64,000 nucleotides of DNA. Origin: DAOUBF01 sp034432795 (GTDB taxonomy: Bacteria > Chloroflexota > Anaerolineae > DSLN01). How positions within the stretch are numbered: the first letter of the stretch is position 1; every line of letters starts with the position of its first letter. The DNA is taken from the NCBI GenBank assembly GCA_034432795.1, contig DAOUBF010000010.1, positions 51,056 to 115,055 on the forward strand, read 5' to 3'. Below the pieces are notes generated by a model. The model saw only the letters and a program-made list of their open reading frames with translations. It was not told the origin of the DNA and searched no databases. Made by a program: the position numbers and the translations under genes. This document shows, piece by piece, positions 32,634 through 40,533 of this stretch.

Positions 32634-33584
32634 ATGGAATACAGACAAGAAAGCGCAGGTGTTGGAAAGATGATCTCCACGAAGGTGAAGCCGTCGCCGT
32701 CGGCCCAAACGGTGCGCGGCGTGCAAATTGAGCTATCTAACGAGTATCGCACTCTGGCGTTGCGGGCGGACGAGACTATCCGCCAGATCACCGCCGAGTA
32801 TCCCCGAACCGCCCGGCTGTATGACCTGCTGCTTAACGACCCGGAGGTCAACACCTACTGGAATATGGCCAACTACGTTTCGGTGGTCAAGCTGGGCTAC
32901 AACGATCACGGGCCGGTCCACGCCAAAGTGGTCACCGCCGCCGCCATGACCATGACCCACCTCCTGGCCCGGCACGGGATCGCCCTGGATGTGGTCACGT
33001 CCGGCGCGGGCGACCTGGACGATGCCTGTCTGGTGGTGCTGGCCAGCACCATGCTGCACGACATCGGCAATCTGATCCACCGCGCCGGCCATGAGCAGGC
33101 GGGCGCGCTGCTGGCCTATGCCATCTACCACCGGCTGTTGCCGGAGATTTACCCGGACCCGGAACTGCGCTTTGAGGTGCTCAGCTTTATCCTCTCGGCC
33201 ATCGCCACGCACGACTGCAACCCCATCCCCTTGACGATGGAGGCGGCGATTGTGGCGGTGGCCGATGGTACGGATATGACTAAGGGACGGGGGCGCATCG
33301 CCTTTGACCTGGGCAAGGTAGACATCCACTCAGTGTCGGCGCTGGCCATTGAGGAGGTGCACATCCGCGAAGGCCAGCAGACGCCCATTGACATTGAGGT
33401 CATCATGAGCGAGTCCGCCGGCATTTTCCAGGTGGAGCAAATCCTGGCGCGCAAGCTGATCGTCACGCCGCTGGCCGCCTACGTCACCTTGCGGGCCACT
33501 GTGAAGGGGGATGGCCCTCCCACCCAACGCATCCTGAACACGGTCGCGCTCAAAGACCGTATTTTCCGCGTCGTGCCGTCATAG
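32634..33584 (+). CDS. HD-domain metal-dependent phosphohydrolase
   Basis: About 316 aa; start choices are GTG 32628, ATG 32634 and ATG 32670, with no decisive Shine-Dalgarno. HD residues are visible: His in YNDHGPVHAKV (~93-97), His-Asp in MLHDIGNLIHRAGHE (~140), and Asp in AVADGTDMTKGRGR (~205). The C-terminal ~90 residues form a separate beta-rich domain. HD proteins hydrolyse phosphoesters (nucleotides, cyclic dinucleotides); no GGDEF, GAF or RelA module is attached. The substrate is unknown. It follows coaBC on the same strand after ~70 bp. Confidence 0.8.
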   Translation: MEYRQESAGVGKMISTKVKPSPSAQTVRGVQIELSNEYRTLALRADETIRQITAEYPRTARLYDLLLNDPEVNTYWNMANYVSVVKLGYNDHGPVHAKVVTAAAMTMTHLLARHGIALDVVTSGAGDLDDACLVVLASTMLHDIGNLIHRAGHEQAGALLAYAIYHRLLPEIYPDPELRFEVLSFILSAIATHDCNPIPLTMEAAIVAVADGTDMTKGRGRIAFDLGKVDIHSVSALAIEEVHIREGQQTPIDIEVIMSESAGIFQVEQILARKLIVTPLAAYVTLRATVKGDGPPTQRILNTVALKDRIFRVVPS

Positions 33585-33604
33585 GCCCCGCTGAAGGAGA
33601 CCCC

Positions 33605-34357
33605 ATGGGCACACTCTATCTGGGCACGCAAAGCTGGTCGCACAAGGACTGGGTGGGCGTATTCTACCCGGAAGGGACGGCGCCGGCGGACTACATCAGC
33701 GAGTACGCCCGGCACTTCAATACGGTGGAGATTGACAGCACCTTCTACGGCATCCCCCGCGAGACGACGGTCATGGCCTGGCGCGAGCGCACACCGGAGG
33801 GGTTCGTCTTCGCCGCGAAGTTCCCCCAGGTGATCACGCACGAGAAGATGCTGAGCGACGCCCAGATGGAGACGCAGGTCTTCCTGGCGACGATGAGCCT
33901 GCTGGGGGAGAAGCTTGGCCCGCTGCTCTTGCAATTCTCCTACGAGTTCGGCCCGGACAAGATGGGCCTGCTGGATACCTACCTGGCCGAGATGCCGCCC
34001 GGCTTCCAGATCGCGGTGGAGGTGCGCAACCGCCGCTGGCTCACGCCGGATTTCTACGCCATGCTGCGGGGGCATGGCGCCGCCCTGGCGCTCCAGGACC
34101 TGCATTATATGCCCCGTCGGGCCGAGACGACCGCGCCCTTCGTCTATATCCGCTGGCTGGGCGAGCGCAGACGCATCAACCGGTTTGACCACATTCAGAT
34201 AGACCGCAGCGCGGAGCAGGCCTGGTGGGCGCAGCAGGTCAGGGGGATGCTTGACCGGGGACTGACGGTCTACGGCTATTTCAACAACCACTGGGCCGGG
34301 CACGCCCCCGCAAGTGTCCGCCAGTTCCAGGCGCTGCTGAACCAGCCGACCGCCTGA
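33605..34357 (+). CDS. DUF72 (YecE-like) TIM-barrel protein
   Basis: The protein is 250 aa. DUF72 proteins adopt a TIM barrel; their biochemical role is not established. Typical segments: LGTQSWSHKDWVGVFYP, FNTVEIDSTFYGIP, FVFAAKFPQVITH, PLLLQFSYEF, AVEVRNRRWL, and a C-terminal YGYFNNHWAGHAP. AAGGAGACCCC precedes the ATG. It lies 20 bp after the HD gene, so the two are likely cotranscribed. Confidence 0.9.
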   Translation: MGTLYLGTQSWSHKDWVGVFYPEGTAPADYISEYARHFNTVEIDSTFYGIPRETTVMAWRERTPEGFVFAAKFPQVITHEKMLSDAQMETQVFLATMSLLGEKLGPLLLQFSYEFGPDKMGLLDTYLAEMPPGFQIAVEVRNRRWLTPDFYAMLRGHGAALALQDLHYMPRRAETTAPFVYIRWLGERRRINRFDHIQIDRSAEQAWWAQQVRGMLDRGLTVYGYFNNHWAGHAPASVRQFQALLNQPTA

Positions 34358-34457
34358 TGGGGAGGCCCCTCCACTATTTCATCAGGCAACCCCCCACGAC
34401 TCGGAAGCGTGTCGTCTTTGTGTCCACAGCGAGTGCCCTGGGGGTCGGGCGTATCTC

Positions 34458-34706
34458 TCAGGAAGTCGCCTGGATCCGCTCCCGCACCATCTGCTTGATC
34501 TGCTGGGGATCGGCGTGCTTGCGCGTGGCGAGCTTGGAGTAGATCAACTCGCCGTTCACGCTCACCTCAAAACGCCCCCCATCCGATGGGATCAGGATCA
34601 GCCGACTGATGTCAAATTCGTACGCTTTCAACAACTCCGCCGCCAAACTGACGGCCCGTTCGGTGTAACCTCAAACAGCGCAGTACTCAATAGAGATCTC
34701 AATCAT
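34458..34706 (-). CDS. SelW/SelT/SelH-like (Rdx family) selenoprotein with in-frame UGA
   Basis: Read through one TGA (34673-34671), this is an 82-aa Rdx-family thioredoxin-like protein. The N-terminus is MIEISIEYCAV-U-GYTERAV, giving the redox motif Cys9-x-x-Sec12; the rest (AAELLKAYEFDISRL, GGRFEVSVNGELIYS) matches bacterial SelW-like proteins end to end. The ATG at 34706 has AGGAGAGG upstream and a good promoter (34743-34771). A hairpin with GG at the loop start begins 7 nt after the UGA, as a bacterial SECIS needs. Conventional calling splits or truncates it. Use of Sec needs selABCD elsewhere; otherwise it is a disrupted gene. Confidence 0.8.
34643..34673 (-). promoter_or_regulatory. Candidate bacterial SECIS element
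   Basis: From the UGA (34673): 7-nt spacer, stem CCGAAC (34663-34658), loop GGGCCGUCA, stem GUUUGG (34648-34643). Six pairs including one G-U, with G in the first two loop positions and the loop 14 nt after the UGA. This fits bSECIS rules loosely. Confidence 0.5.
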
Positions 34707-34742
34707 ATGCGCCCTCTCCTGATGTAGGATGATGACGGGATC

Positions 34743-34771
34743 ACTATAGCACTGCGGTGGCATCCTGGCAA
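34743..34771 (-). promoter_or_regulatory. Promoter of the SelW-like gene
   Basis: Minus-strand TTGCCA (34771-34766), 17 bp, TATAGT (34748-34743) with TGC before the -10. It predicts a ~30-nt leader to the ATG at 34706. Confidence 0.65.
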
Positions 34772-34867
34772 ACGGCAATGGGCCATTTCCCCGGCACAAG
34801 GGCGTTGAGGCCCTCAAAGCGCCTGAAGTGATCGCGGCCAAACGACCACACGGGCGCGCCACCCTCG

Positions 34868-34896
34868 TTGACTTCCCCCCTCAGCCCGTTTATAAT
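34868..34896 (+). promoter_or_regulatory. obg promoter
   Basis: TTGACT (34868-34873), 17 bp, TATAAT (34891-34896). Only 8 nt separate the -10 from the ATG, so the transcript is probably leaderless. Confidence 0.75.
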
Positions 34897-34904
34897 CCCC
34901 CACG

Positions 34905-36182
34905 ATGTTCTTTGATGAAGCCATCATTCACGTGAAAGCCGGCGATGGCGGCGACGGCGCAGTGAGCTTCCGCCGCGAGAAGTTCGTGCCCTTCGGCGGC
35001 CCCAACGGCGGCGACGGCGGGCGCGGCGGCCACGTCTACCTCGTCGTCAACCCCAGGCTCAACACGCTGATGCGCTTCCAGCGCGAGCGCCACTTCCGTG
35101 CCGGGCGCGGCGGCCATGGCCGCGGCAAGAACCAGGCGGGCAAGGACGGCCAGGACCTGTTCATTGAGGTGCCGCCGGGGACGGTCGTGTACGACGCCGA
35201 CACGGGCGAATGCATCGCCGACCTTACCGAGCCGGACCAGCGCGTTCTGGTGGCGCGGGGCGGCCAGGGCGGGCGCGGCAATGCCCGCTTCGCCACACCT
35301 ACCAACCAGGCCCCCCGTTTCGCCGAGCGCGGCGAGCGCGGCCAGGAACGCACCCTCAGGCTGGAACTGCGCCTCATTGCCGACGTGGGCATCGTGGGCA
35401 AGCCCAACGCCGGCAAGTCCACCCTGCTGGCCGCGGTCACCGCCGCCCGGCCCAAAATCGCCGACTACCCTTTCACCACGCTGCAACCCAACCTGGGCGT
35501 CGCCAGACTGGATGACGAGACCACGCTCGTCCTGGCCGACATCCCCGGCCTGATTGAGGGGGCGCACGCCGGCGCAGGATTGGGCCATGCCTTCCTCCGC
35601 CATATTGAGCGCACCCGCGTCCTCATCCACCTGTTGGACGGCACCAGCCCTGACCCTCTGTGCGACTTCGCCCAGGTCAATGAGGAACTAGCCCTGTTTG
35701 ATCCCCGCCTGGCGGAGAAACCCCAAATCGTGGCGTTTAACAAAATGGACCTGCCCGAAGCCCAGGCGCGCTGGCCCGATGTCCAGGCCGGGCTAAGAGC
35801 ACAGGGCTACGAGGCTATGGCCATCTCAGCGGCCACCGGCCAGGGCACACGCGAACTGCTCTATCGCGTGGCCCAACTCCTGCGGGCGCTGCCACCTGAA
35901 GAGCAACCGGTTGAGATGGCTGTCTTCCGATGGCCCAGGGAGGATGAAGAGGGCTTCACCATCACACGTGAGGATGGCGGCTGGCGCGTGCGCGGCCCAC
36001 GCATTGAACGCGCTGCCGCCAGGACCTTCTGGGAGTACGACGAAGCGGTGGAGCGTTTTCAGCGTCTGTTAGACCGCCTGGGCATCACCCAGGCGTTGAA
36101 AGAGGCTGGCGTCCAGCCCGGCGATACCGTGTATATCGGCGATGTGGAGTTGGAGTGGAGCGAGAATACCCCCCACTCCTAG
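34905..36182 (+). CDS. obg: Obg/CgtA GTPase
   Basis: The protein is 425 aa. Obg binds the 50S subunit and links GTP level to growth and stress. The glycine-rich Obg domain (1-158) contains GGDGGDGAVSFRRE and GGRGGHVYLV. The G domain has G1 GKPNAGKSTLL (~165), G3 DIPGLIEGAH and G4 NKMD. The C-terminal OCT domain has an EGFTITREDGGWRVRGPRIE-like stretch. The ATG is 8 nt after the promoter -10 and no Shine-Dalgarno is possible, so initiation is probably leaderless. Confidence 0.95.
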   Translation: MFFDEAIIHVKAGDGGDGAVSFRREKFVPFGGPNGGDGGRGGHVYLVVNPRLNTLMRFQRERHFRAGRGGHGRGKNQAGKDGQDLFIEVPPGTVVYDADTGECIADLTEPDQRVLVARGGQGGRGNARFATPTNQAPRFAERGERGQERTLRLELRLIADVGIVGKPNAGKSTLLAAVTAARPKIADYPFTTLQPNLGVARLDDETTLVLADIPGLIEGAHAGAGLGHAFLRHIERTRVLIHLLDGTSPDPLCDFAQVNEELALFDPRLAEKPQIVAFNKMDLPEAQARWPDVQAGLRAQGYEAMAISAATGQGTRELLYRVAQLLRALPPEEQPVEMAVFRWPREDEEGFTITREDGGWRVRGPRIERAAARTFWEYDEAVERFQRLLDRLGITQALKEAGVQPGDTVYIGDVELEWSENTPHS

Positions 36183-36202
36183 CGTCCCTATAAGTTTCTT
36201 CC

Positions 36203-37624
36203 TCAGCCGCCTCCGCCGCCCCCACCGGCCATGATCCCGCCCTCGGTCATGCGGCGCACATCCAGGATGCGGTCTATCTCCTCCTCGGTCAGCAGCCCGC
36301 GTTCCAGGACGACCTGCTTGATCGGCACGTTGCGGGCCATCGCTTCTTTGGCCACTTCAGCGCCCTTCAAATAGCCGATCACCGGATTGAGCGCGGTCAC
36401 CAGGATGGCGTTCTTCGCCAGCCAGCCCTCGGCCTTCTCGCGGTTGGCGACGATGCCGCGCACGCACTTCTCGGTGAAGGCGGTGATGCCGCCGATGAGG
36501 ATGTCCATGCTCTGGAACAGGTTGTAGGCGATGATGGGCATCATCACGTTCAACTCAAGCTGGCCCGCCTGCCCCGCCAGCATCACCGTGAGATCGTTGC
36601 CCATCACCTGGAAGCACACCATGTTGAGCATCTCGGCCATGACGGGGTTGACTTTGCCCGGCATAATGCTGGACCCCGGCTGCACGGGCGGCAGGCGGAT
36701 CTCGTCCAGGCCGGTGGCCGGGCCGGAGGCCAGCAGGCGGAAGTCGTTGGCGATGCGGTCCAGCGTCTGTGCCAGGGTGCGCAGGCTGGCGGAGAAATCC
36801 ACCGGGTCAGACATGCTCTGCATGGACTCAAACAGGTTATCGCTCTCGTACAGCCTTAGCCCGGACAACTCCGAGAGCTTCTTGACCATGCGCTTATGGT
36901 ACTCCGGGTGGGCGTTCAGGCCCGTGCCCACCGCCGTGCCGCCGATGCCCAGCCGTCGCAGCCCCTCCGCCGCACGGGCGATGCGCTCGCGGTCGCGTTC
37001 CACCGCCCGCGCATAGCCGCTGAACTCCTGCCCCAGGCGAATCGGCACGGCGTCCTGGAGATGCGTCCGGCCACTCTTGACCACATCGTCAAACTCGCGG
37101 GCCTTGTCCCACAGGGCCGCCGCCAGCCGGTCAATCGTGCCCAAAAGCTCATCCAGCCGCCACAGACAACCCAGGCGGATGGCGGTGGGGATAGTGTCGT
37201 TGGTGGACTGGGCCATGTTCACGTGGTCATTGGGGTGGACCAGGTACTGGCCTTTCTTGCCGCCCAGGAGTTCGGTGGCGCGGTTGGCGATGACTTCGTT
37301 CGTGTTCATGTTGTGGGAGGTGCCTGCGCCCGCCTGGAAGGGGTCCACCACGAACTGGTCGTTCCATTTCCCCGCCATGACCTCCTCGGCGGCCTGCATG
37401 ATGGCGCGCGCCTTCTCCCAATCCAATAGGCCCAGTTCCGCGTTGACCTCGGCGGCGGCCCGCTTGATCAGCCCCATAGACCAGATGAAGGCCGGGTAGG
37501 GGCGCAGCCCACTGATGGGGAAATTACGCACAGCCCGTGCCGTTTGTACACCGTAATAGGCTTCCGCCGGCACGGGCAGCTCACCTAAGGAATCGCGTTC
37601 AATGCGGACTTCTTCGGTTGACAT
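36203..37624 (-). CDS. aspA: Aspartate ammonia-lyase (aspartase/fumarase superfamily)
   Basis: The protein is 473 aa from ATG 37624 (GTG 37642 is also in frame). Aspartase converts aspartate to fumarate and ammonia. The opening RIERDSLGELPVPAEAYYG and AVRNFPISG favour aspartase over fumarase (fumarases read KYWGAQT). GTSHNMNTNEVI and the signature GSSIMPGKVNPVM carry the catalytic serine loop. The C-terminus ends in an unusual run of seven glycines (GGIMAGGGGGGG). No Asp transporter or asparaginase is adjacent. Confidence 0.88.
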   Translation of the reverse strand: MSTEEVRIERDSLGELPVPAEAYYGVQTARAVRNFPISGLRPYPAFIWSMGLIKRAAAEVNAELGLLDWEKARAIMQAAEEVMAGKWNDQFVVDPFQAGAGTSHNMNTNEVIANRATELLGGKKGQYLVHPNDHVNMAQSTNDTIPTAIRLGCLWRLDELLGTIDRLAAALWDKAREFDDVVKSGRTHLQDAVPIRLGQEFSGYARAVERDRERIARAAEGLRRLGIGGTAVGTGLNAHPEYHKRMVKKLSELSGLRLYESDNLFESMQSMSDPVDFSASLRTLAQTLDRIANDFRLLASGPATGLDEIRLPPVQPGSSIMPGKVNPVMAEMLNMVCFQVMGNDLTVMLAGQAGQLELNVMMPIIAYNLFQSMDILIGGITAFTEKCVRGIVANREKAEGWLAKNAILVTALNPVIGYLKGAEVAKEAMARNVPIKQVVLERGLLTEEEIDRILDVRRMTEGGIMAGGGGGGG

Positions 37625-37706
37625 TATCCCATTTCTACCCACACACCACTCTGTGCCACAGGCCAGCGCGTTTTAACGTCTGATGTGGCCTTAGGAATCC
37701 ATCCCC

Positions 37707-37739
37707 AAAAGGAGGGGGCCGCCTGAGGCAGCCCCCTCC
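37707..37739 (-). terminator. Intrinsic terminator of the SOD-Rieske-ferredoxin unit
   Basis: Minus strand: GGAGGGGGC (37739-37731), 11-nt loop, GCCCCCTCC (37719-37711), TTTT. It lies 48 bp past the ferredoxin stop. Confidence 0.75.
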
Positions 37740-37786
37740 CTCAGGGCGTTGGGGCGAGGAAGATCGGACCGATCGCGCTGCCCGCC

Positions 37787-38197
37787 TTAGGGCATCTTCA
37801 GCGCGTTATAGCCCGGCCCAATCTGGAAGAAGTCGTAATTGGACTGGATGTCCTCGGTCAGGTCCACAACCTCGCCCGGCTGGAGCTTCCTGACGGTCTC
37901 CAGGTGAACCGGCTCGCCGCGTGCATTCACTCCGTCGTAGACATCCATGCCGGTGAAGTCAATGCGGTTCAGGTACTCGCCGCCCTTGGCCACGTAGGCT
38001 GATGGAACCTCATCCTCCGGGAAGATGGCCCCGAACGGGCACTCCGGGACACAGGCACCACAGTCAATGCAGGTATCCGGGTCAATGTAGTATAGGGGCC
38101 ACTCCTCAATGGGTTTGCCTGGCACGATGCACTCCACCGGGCAGACCTCTACGCATGAGCTATCGCGCAGGCACAGAGCGGTAATGATGTGGGTCAT
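37787..38197 (-). CDS. FdxA-like ferredoxin with C-terminal extension
   Basis: The protein is 136 aa. Two clusters: Cys9-x5-Cys15-x3-Cys19-Pro-x2-Cys23 (CLRDSSCVEVCPVEC) and Cys43-x2-Cys46-x2-Cys49-x3-Cys53-Pro (CIDCGACVPECP). The second binds a 4Fe-4S centre; the first has the FdxA-like spacing that can hold 3Fe or 4Fe. A ~70-residue acidic tail follows, longer than in classic ferredoxins. It is last in the SOD-Rieske-ferredoxin run, with GAGGAGGCTTAA upstream, and ends before a strong terminator. The redox partner is unknown. Confidence 0.88.
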   Translation of the reverse strand: MTHIITALCLRDSSCVEVCPVECIVPGKPIEEWPLYYIDPDTCIDCGACVPECPFGAIFPEDEVPSAYVAKGGEYLNRIDFTGMDVYDGVNARGEPVHLETVRKLQPGEVVDLTEDIQSNYDFFQIGPGYNALKMP

Positions 38198-38240
38198 ATA
38201 GTTAAGCCTCCTCTAAAGTCTCAGAAACGCATAGGAACTC

Positions 38241-38271
38241 TGGGGAACTCAGAGGAACTTAGAGTTCCCCA
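38241..38271. repeat. Hairpin between Rieske and ferredoxin genes
   Basis: TGGGGAACTC, 11-nt loop, GAGTTCCCCA: a perfect 10-bp stem without a T-run. GGAACT recurs three times here. It may be an RNA processing or stability element. Confidence 0.5.
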
Positions 38272-38299
38272 GGCGTCCCCACGCGTTCCCGTATTTTGC

Positions 38300-38614
38300 T
38301 CAACTTTCCAGGGCCACCTTCACCTCCTGGCCCTCCACCTGCACACGATAGGCCCGGACCGGCTCGCGTGCTGGCGGGCCTACGACCTGGCCGGTGCGCA
38401 CGTCAAAGCGCGACCCGTGCCAGGGGCAGGTGACAACAGCCCCCTGTATGCGGCCCTCAGCCAGCGGGCCGCCCAGGTGGCTACACTCATTATCTATAGC
38501 GTAGTACGTCCCGTCCAGGTTGAACAGCGCGATCTGTCGCCCTTTGACCTCCACCCACATGGCCTGTCCAGGCGCCAGATCTGACGCACCTGCGACAGTG
38601 ACGTACTCGGCCAT
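38300..38614 (-). CDS. Rieske [2Fe-2S] ferredoxin (NirD-like)
   Basis: The protein is 104 aa, a single soluble Rieske domain. Ligands are Cys44-x-His46 (CSHLGG) and Cys63-x2-His66 (CPWHGSRFD), with normal spacing. Such small Rieske ferredoxins donate electrons to oxygenases or serve as NirD-like subunits. No oxygenase is adjacent; it sits 34 bp after SOD and 100 bp before a ferredoxin. The grouping suggests oxygen-stress redox metabolism, an inference only. Confidence 0.92.
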   Translation of the reverse strand: MAEYVTVAGASDLAPGQAMWVEVKGRQIALFNLDGTYYAIDNECSHLGGPLAEGRIQGAVVTCPWHGSRFDVRTGQVVGPPAREPVRAYRVQVEGQEVKVALES

Positions 38615-38647
38615 ACTCCGCCTATCTTGAACCGATGCCGAATCGGT

Positions 38648-39253
38648 CTAACGGATGCCAGACTCGTCCAGACGCCTGTTCACAGCCTCCCAATCAATGT
38701 TACGCAGGAAGGCATCAATATAGGGTCCGCGCGCCGCGCCATAGTCAATGAAATAGGCGTGCTCATACGTATCCAGCGCCAGGACCGGCGTGGCATTCCA
38801 GATCGGGAAGGTGTTCTGGGCATCGCCCAGGTAGTTGAAGAAGGTCTTGGTATCCCAATCGTAGGCCAGCCAGACCCAGCCGCGCGCGGCGATCCCCGTC
38901 GCCTTCAGGTCCTTGGCCCATTCCTCGTAAGAGCCAAAATCGCGGTGGATGAACTCGGCGATCCGACCGGTCGGCGGGCCACCCTTCCCCCCCAGGATGT
39001 CAAAGTAAATCTCATGGTTCTTGACGCCGCCGATGGCGAAGCTCAGCTCCACCTTCAACTCGCGGATGTCGCTATACGTCTGGTTCGCCTTGGCCGGGTC
39101 CTTGTCCAGGCTTTCCAGCTTGGAGAGGATCTCATTCGCTTTATTGACATAACCCTGGTAGAGCTTATAGTGCTCTTCCATTGTCCTCTTGGAGATACCA
39201 TCCAACTCCACCTGGAAGGACTTGAACTGCTTCGCAGTGTACTGGGGTGCCAT
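38648..39253 (-). CDS. Superoxide dismutase (Fe/Mn family)
   Basis: The protein is 201 aa. SOD converts superoxide to O2 and H2O2. Metal ligands are His28 (EEHYKLY), His80 (KNHEIYF), Asp161 and His165 (ALDTYEHAYFIDY). The usual DVWEHAYYxDY motif reads LALDTYEHAYFIDY here. Fe and Mn forms cannot be separated from sequence alone. GAGGAGTGAGTCACG precedes the ATG. The promoter at 39365-39393 is followed by a 15-bp palindrome in the leader, a possible redox operator. Confidence 0.92.
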   Translation of the reverse strand: MAPQYTAKQFKSFQVELDGISKRTMEEHYKLYQGYVNKANEILSKLESLDKDPAKANQTYSDIRELKVELSFAIGGVKNHEIYFDILGGKGGPPTGRIAEFIHRDFGSYEEWAKDLKATGIAARGWVWLAYDWDTKTFFNYLGDAQNTFPIWNATPVLALDTYEHAYFIDYGAARGPYIDAFLRNIDWEAVNRRLDESGIR

Positions 39254-39338
39254 CGTGACTCACTCCTCTGTGCGTAGATTTAGATTCAGGTGCTCTTATG
39301 CAGTATTTGACTGGCCTCCTGTTCAGGCATAAGATTGC

Positions 39339-39353
39339 ACTGTTTTGAACAGT
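39339..39353. promoter_or_regulatory. Palindromic operator candidate shared by SOD and EamA genes
   Basis: ACTGTT-TTG-AACAGT, perfect 6+6 with a 3-bp centre. It lies at about +5 to +20 of the SOD transcript and covers the TTGAAC -35 (39345-39350) of the divergent transporter promoter. Confidence 0.5.
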
Positions 39354-39364
39354 CAGCTTAACCC

Positions 39365-39393
39365 ATTCTATACAGAATTAAACTCATTGTCAA
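39365..39393 (-). promoter_or_regulatory. SOD promoter (with divergent EamA -10)
   Basis: Minus strand TTGACA (39393-39388), 17 bp, TAGAAT (39370-39365). On the plus strand TATACA (39369-39374) is a candidate -10 for the EamA gene, 18 bp after TTGAAC. Confidence 0.65.
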
Positions 39394-39400
39394 GCGAAAA

Positions 39401-40315
39401 ATGGAACAATCGGACCGTGCGTTGAGCAGCATCGCCCCGGCCTCGGAACGGGCAGTCCGGCCGCTCCTGGGCCTGCTGCTGGGTATCTTCGCCGTCTCCA
39501 CCGCCTCCATCTTCATCCGCTTCGCGCAGCGCGATGGGGCGCCGGCGCTGATCATCGCTGCCTATCGCCTGGGCTTCGCCGCGCTCCTCCTGGCGCCTGT
39601 GGCCCTGGCGGGTTATCGCCGTGAACTGGCGCAACTGACCGGGCGCGAGTGGCGGCTGGCGCTGTTGTCGGGCCTGTTCCTGGGCGGGCACTTCGCCACT
39701 TGGATCCTCTCGCTGGCCTATACCTCGGTGGCCAGCTCGGTCGTGCTGGTCAACGCCAGCCCACTCCTGGTGGCGCTGGCTTCGCCGCTGTTCCTGCGAG
39801 AGGCGCTCACCTGGCGCACGCTTAGCGGCGTGCTGGTGGCCACAGCGGGCGGGGTGATCATCGGCTGGGGCGACTTCGGCCTGGGGGGGCAACAGGTGCT
39901 GGGCGACCTGCTGGCGCTGGCCGGGGCAGTGGCGGCGGCGGGCTACTTCCTGATCGGGCGGCGCCTGCGCGCTCGCCTCTCGCTGATCACCTATATCTTC
40001 ATCGTGTACTCCACAGCCGCGCTGGCCGTGATCGCGCTCTCGCTCCTGATGCGCCAGCCCTTCGGCGGCTATCCGCCCAGGACGTTCCTGTGGTTCCTGT
40101 TGCTTGCGCTTGTGCCCCAGTTGATCGGCCACTCCTCGTTCAACTGGGCCTTGCGCTACACCTCGGCCACGCTCGCCACCGTGCCGGTGCTGGGGGAGCC
40201 AATCGGCTCCACCCTGCTGGCCTACATCATCCTGGGCGAAGGGCTGACCTGGTGGAAACTGGTGGGCGGTGGGCTGATCCTGATCGGCATTGCGATTGTC
40301 TCCTGGAGGAAATGA
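39401..40315 (+). CDS. EamA-family (DMT superfamily) transporter
   Basis: The protein is 304 aa with ten hydrophobic segments arranged as two EamA repeats (~27-150 and ~165-300). Typical pieces are AYRLGFAALLL, SSVVLVNASPLLVAL and TVPVLGEPIGSTLLAY. These export amino acids or other metabolites; the substrate is unknown. No clear Shine-Dalgarno. It starts only 8 bp from the -35 of the divergent SOD promoter, so the two are probably co-regulated. A small zinc-ribbon gene begins 1 bp after its stop. Confidence 0.9.
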   Translation: MEQSDRALSSIAPASERAVRPLLGLLLGIFAVSTASIFIRFAQRDGAPALIIAAYRLGFAALLLAPVALAGYRRELAQLTGREWRLALLSGLFLGGHFATWILSLAYTSVASSVVLVNASPLLVALASPLFLREALTWRTLSGVLVATAGGVIIGWGDFGLGGQQVLGDLLALAGAVAAAGYFLIGRRLRARLSLITYIFIVYSTAALAVIALSLLMRQPFGGYPPRTFLWFLLLALVPQLIGHSSFNWALRYTSATLATVPVLGEPIGSTLLAYIILGEGLTWWKLVGGGLILIGIAIVSWRK

Positions 40316-40316
40316 C

Positions 40317-40529
40317 ATGGTATCGCTGCATTGCATGTACTGCGGTTGGGCTTTCAATATCACCGGGGAGGAGGCAGCGGCGGCGTTTGAGGAGGCCCAA
40401 CGCCAACACAAGAAGACCTACACGGTGCACTGCCCCAACTGCCGCCGGGCCAACAAAATCTCGCTGCAGCAGTTGCGCCGGGGCATGACGCCGCCGGCTG
40501 TGCCCAGGGGCGAGACGGCAGGCGGGTAG
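40317..40529 (+). CDS. Small zinc-ribbon protein
   Basis: The protein is 70 aa from ATG 40317, directly after the transporter's TGA, with GGAGGAA upstream. It has two Cys pairs, CMYC near residue 7 and CPNC near residue 41, flanking a helical Ala/Glu stretch (TGEEAAAAFEEAQRQH), which gives a zinc-ribbon layout. The C-terminus is Pro/Gly-rich. Function unknown; the gene order suggests cotranscription with the EamA transporter. Confidence 0.75.
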   Translation: MVSLHCMYCGWAFNITGEEAAAAFEEAQRQHKKTYTVHCPNCRRANKISLQQLRRGMTPPAVPRGETAGG

Positions 40530-40533
40530 CCTG

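Noticed and set aside
34458..34706. Explaining the SelW-like gene as an ordinary pseudogene
   Set aside because: The UGA sits exactly at the Sec/Cys position, the rest is intact, and promoter, ribosome site and a SECIS-like hairpin are present. A pseudogene remains possible only if Sec machinery is missing.
34671..34862. Separate 63-codon minus-strand ORF ending at 34671
   Set aside because: Only its last 11 codons (MIEISIEYCAV) are meaningful; they are the N-terminus of the selenoprotein. The rest precedes the promoter.
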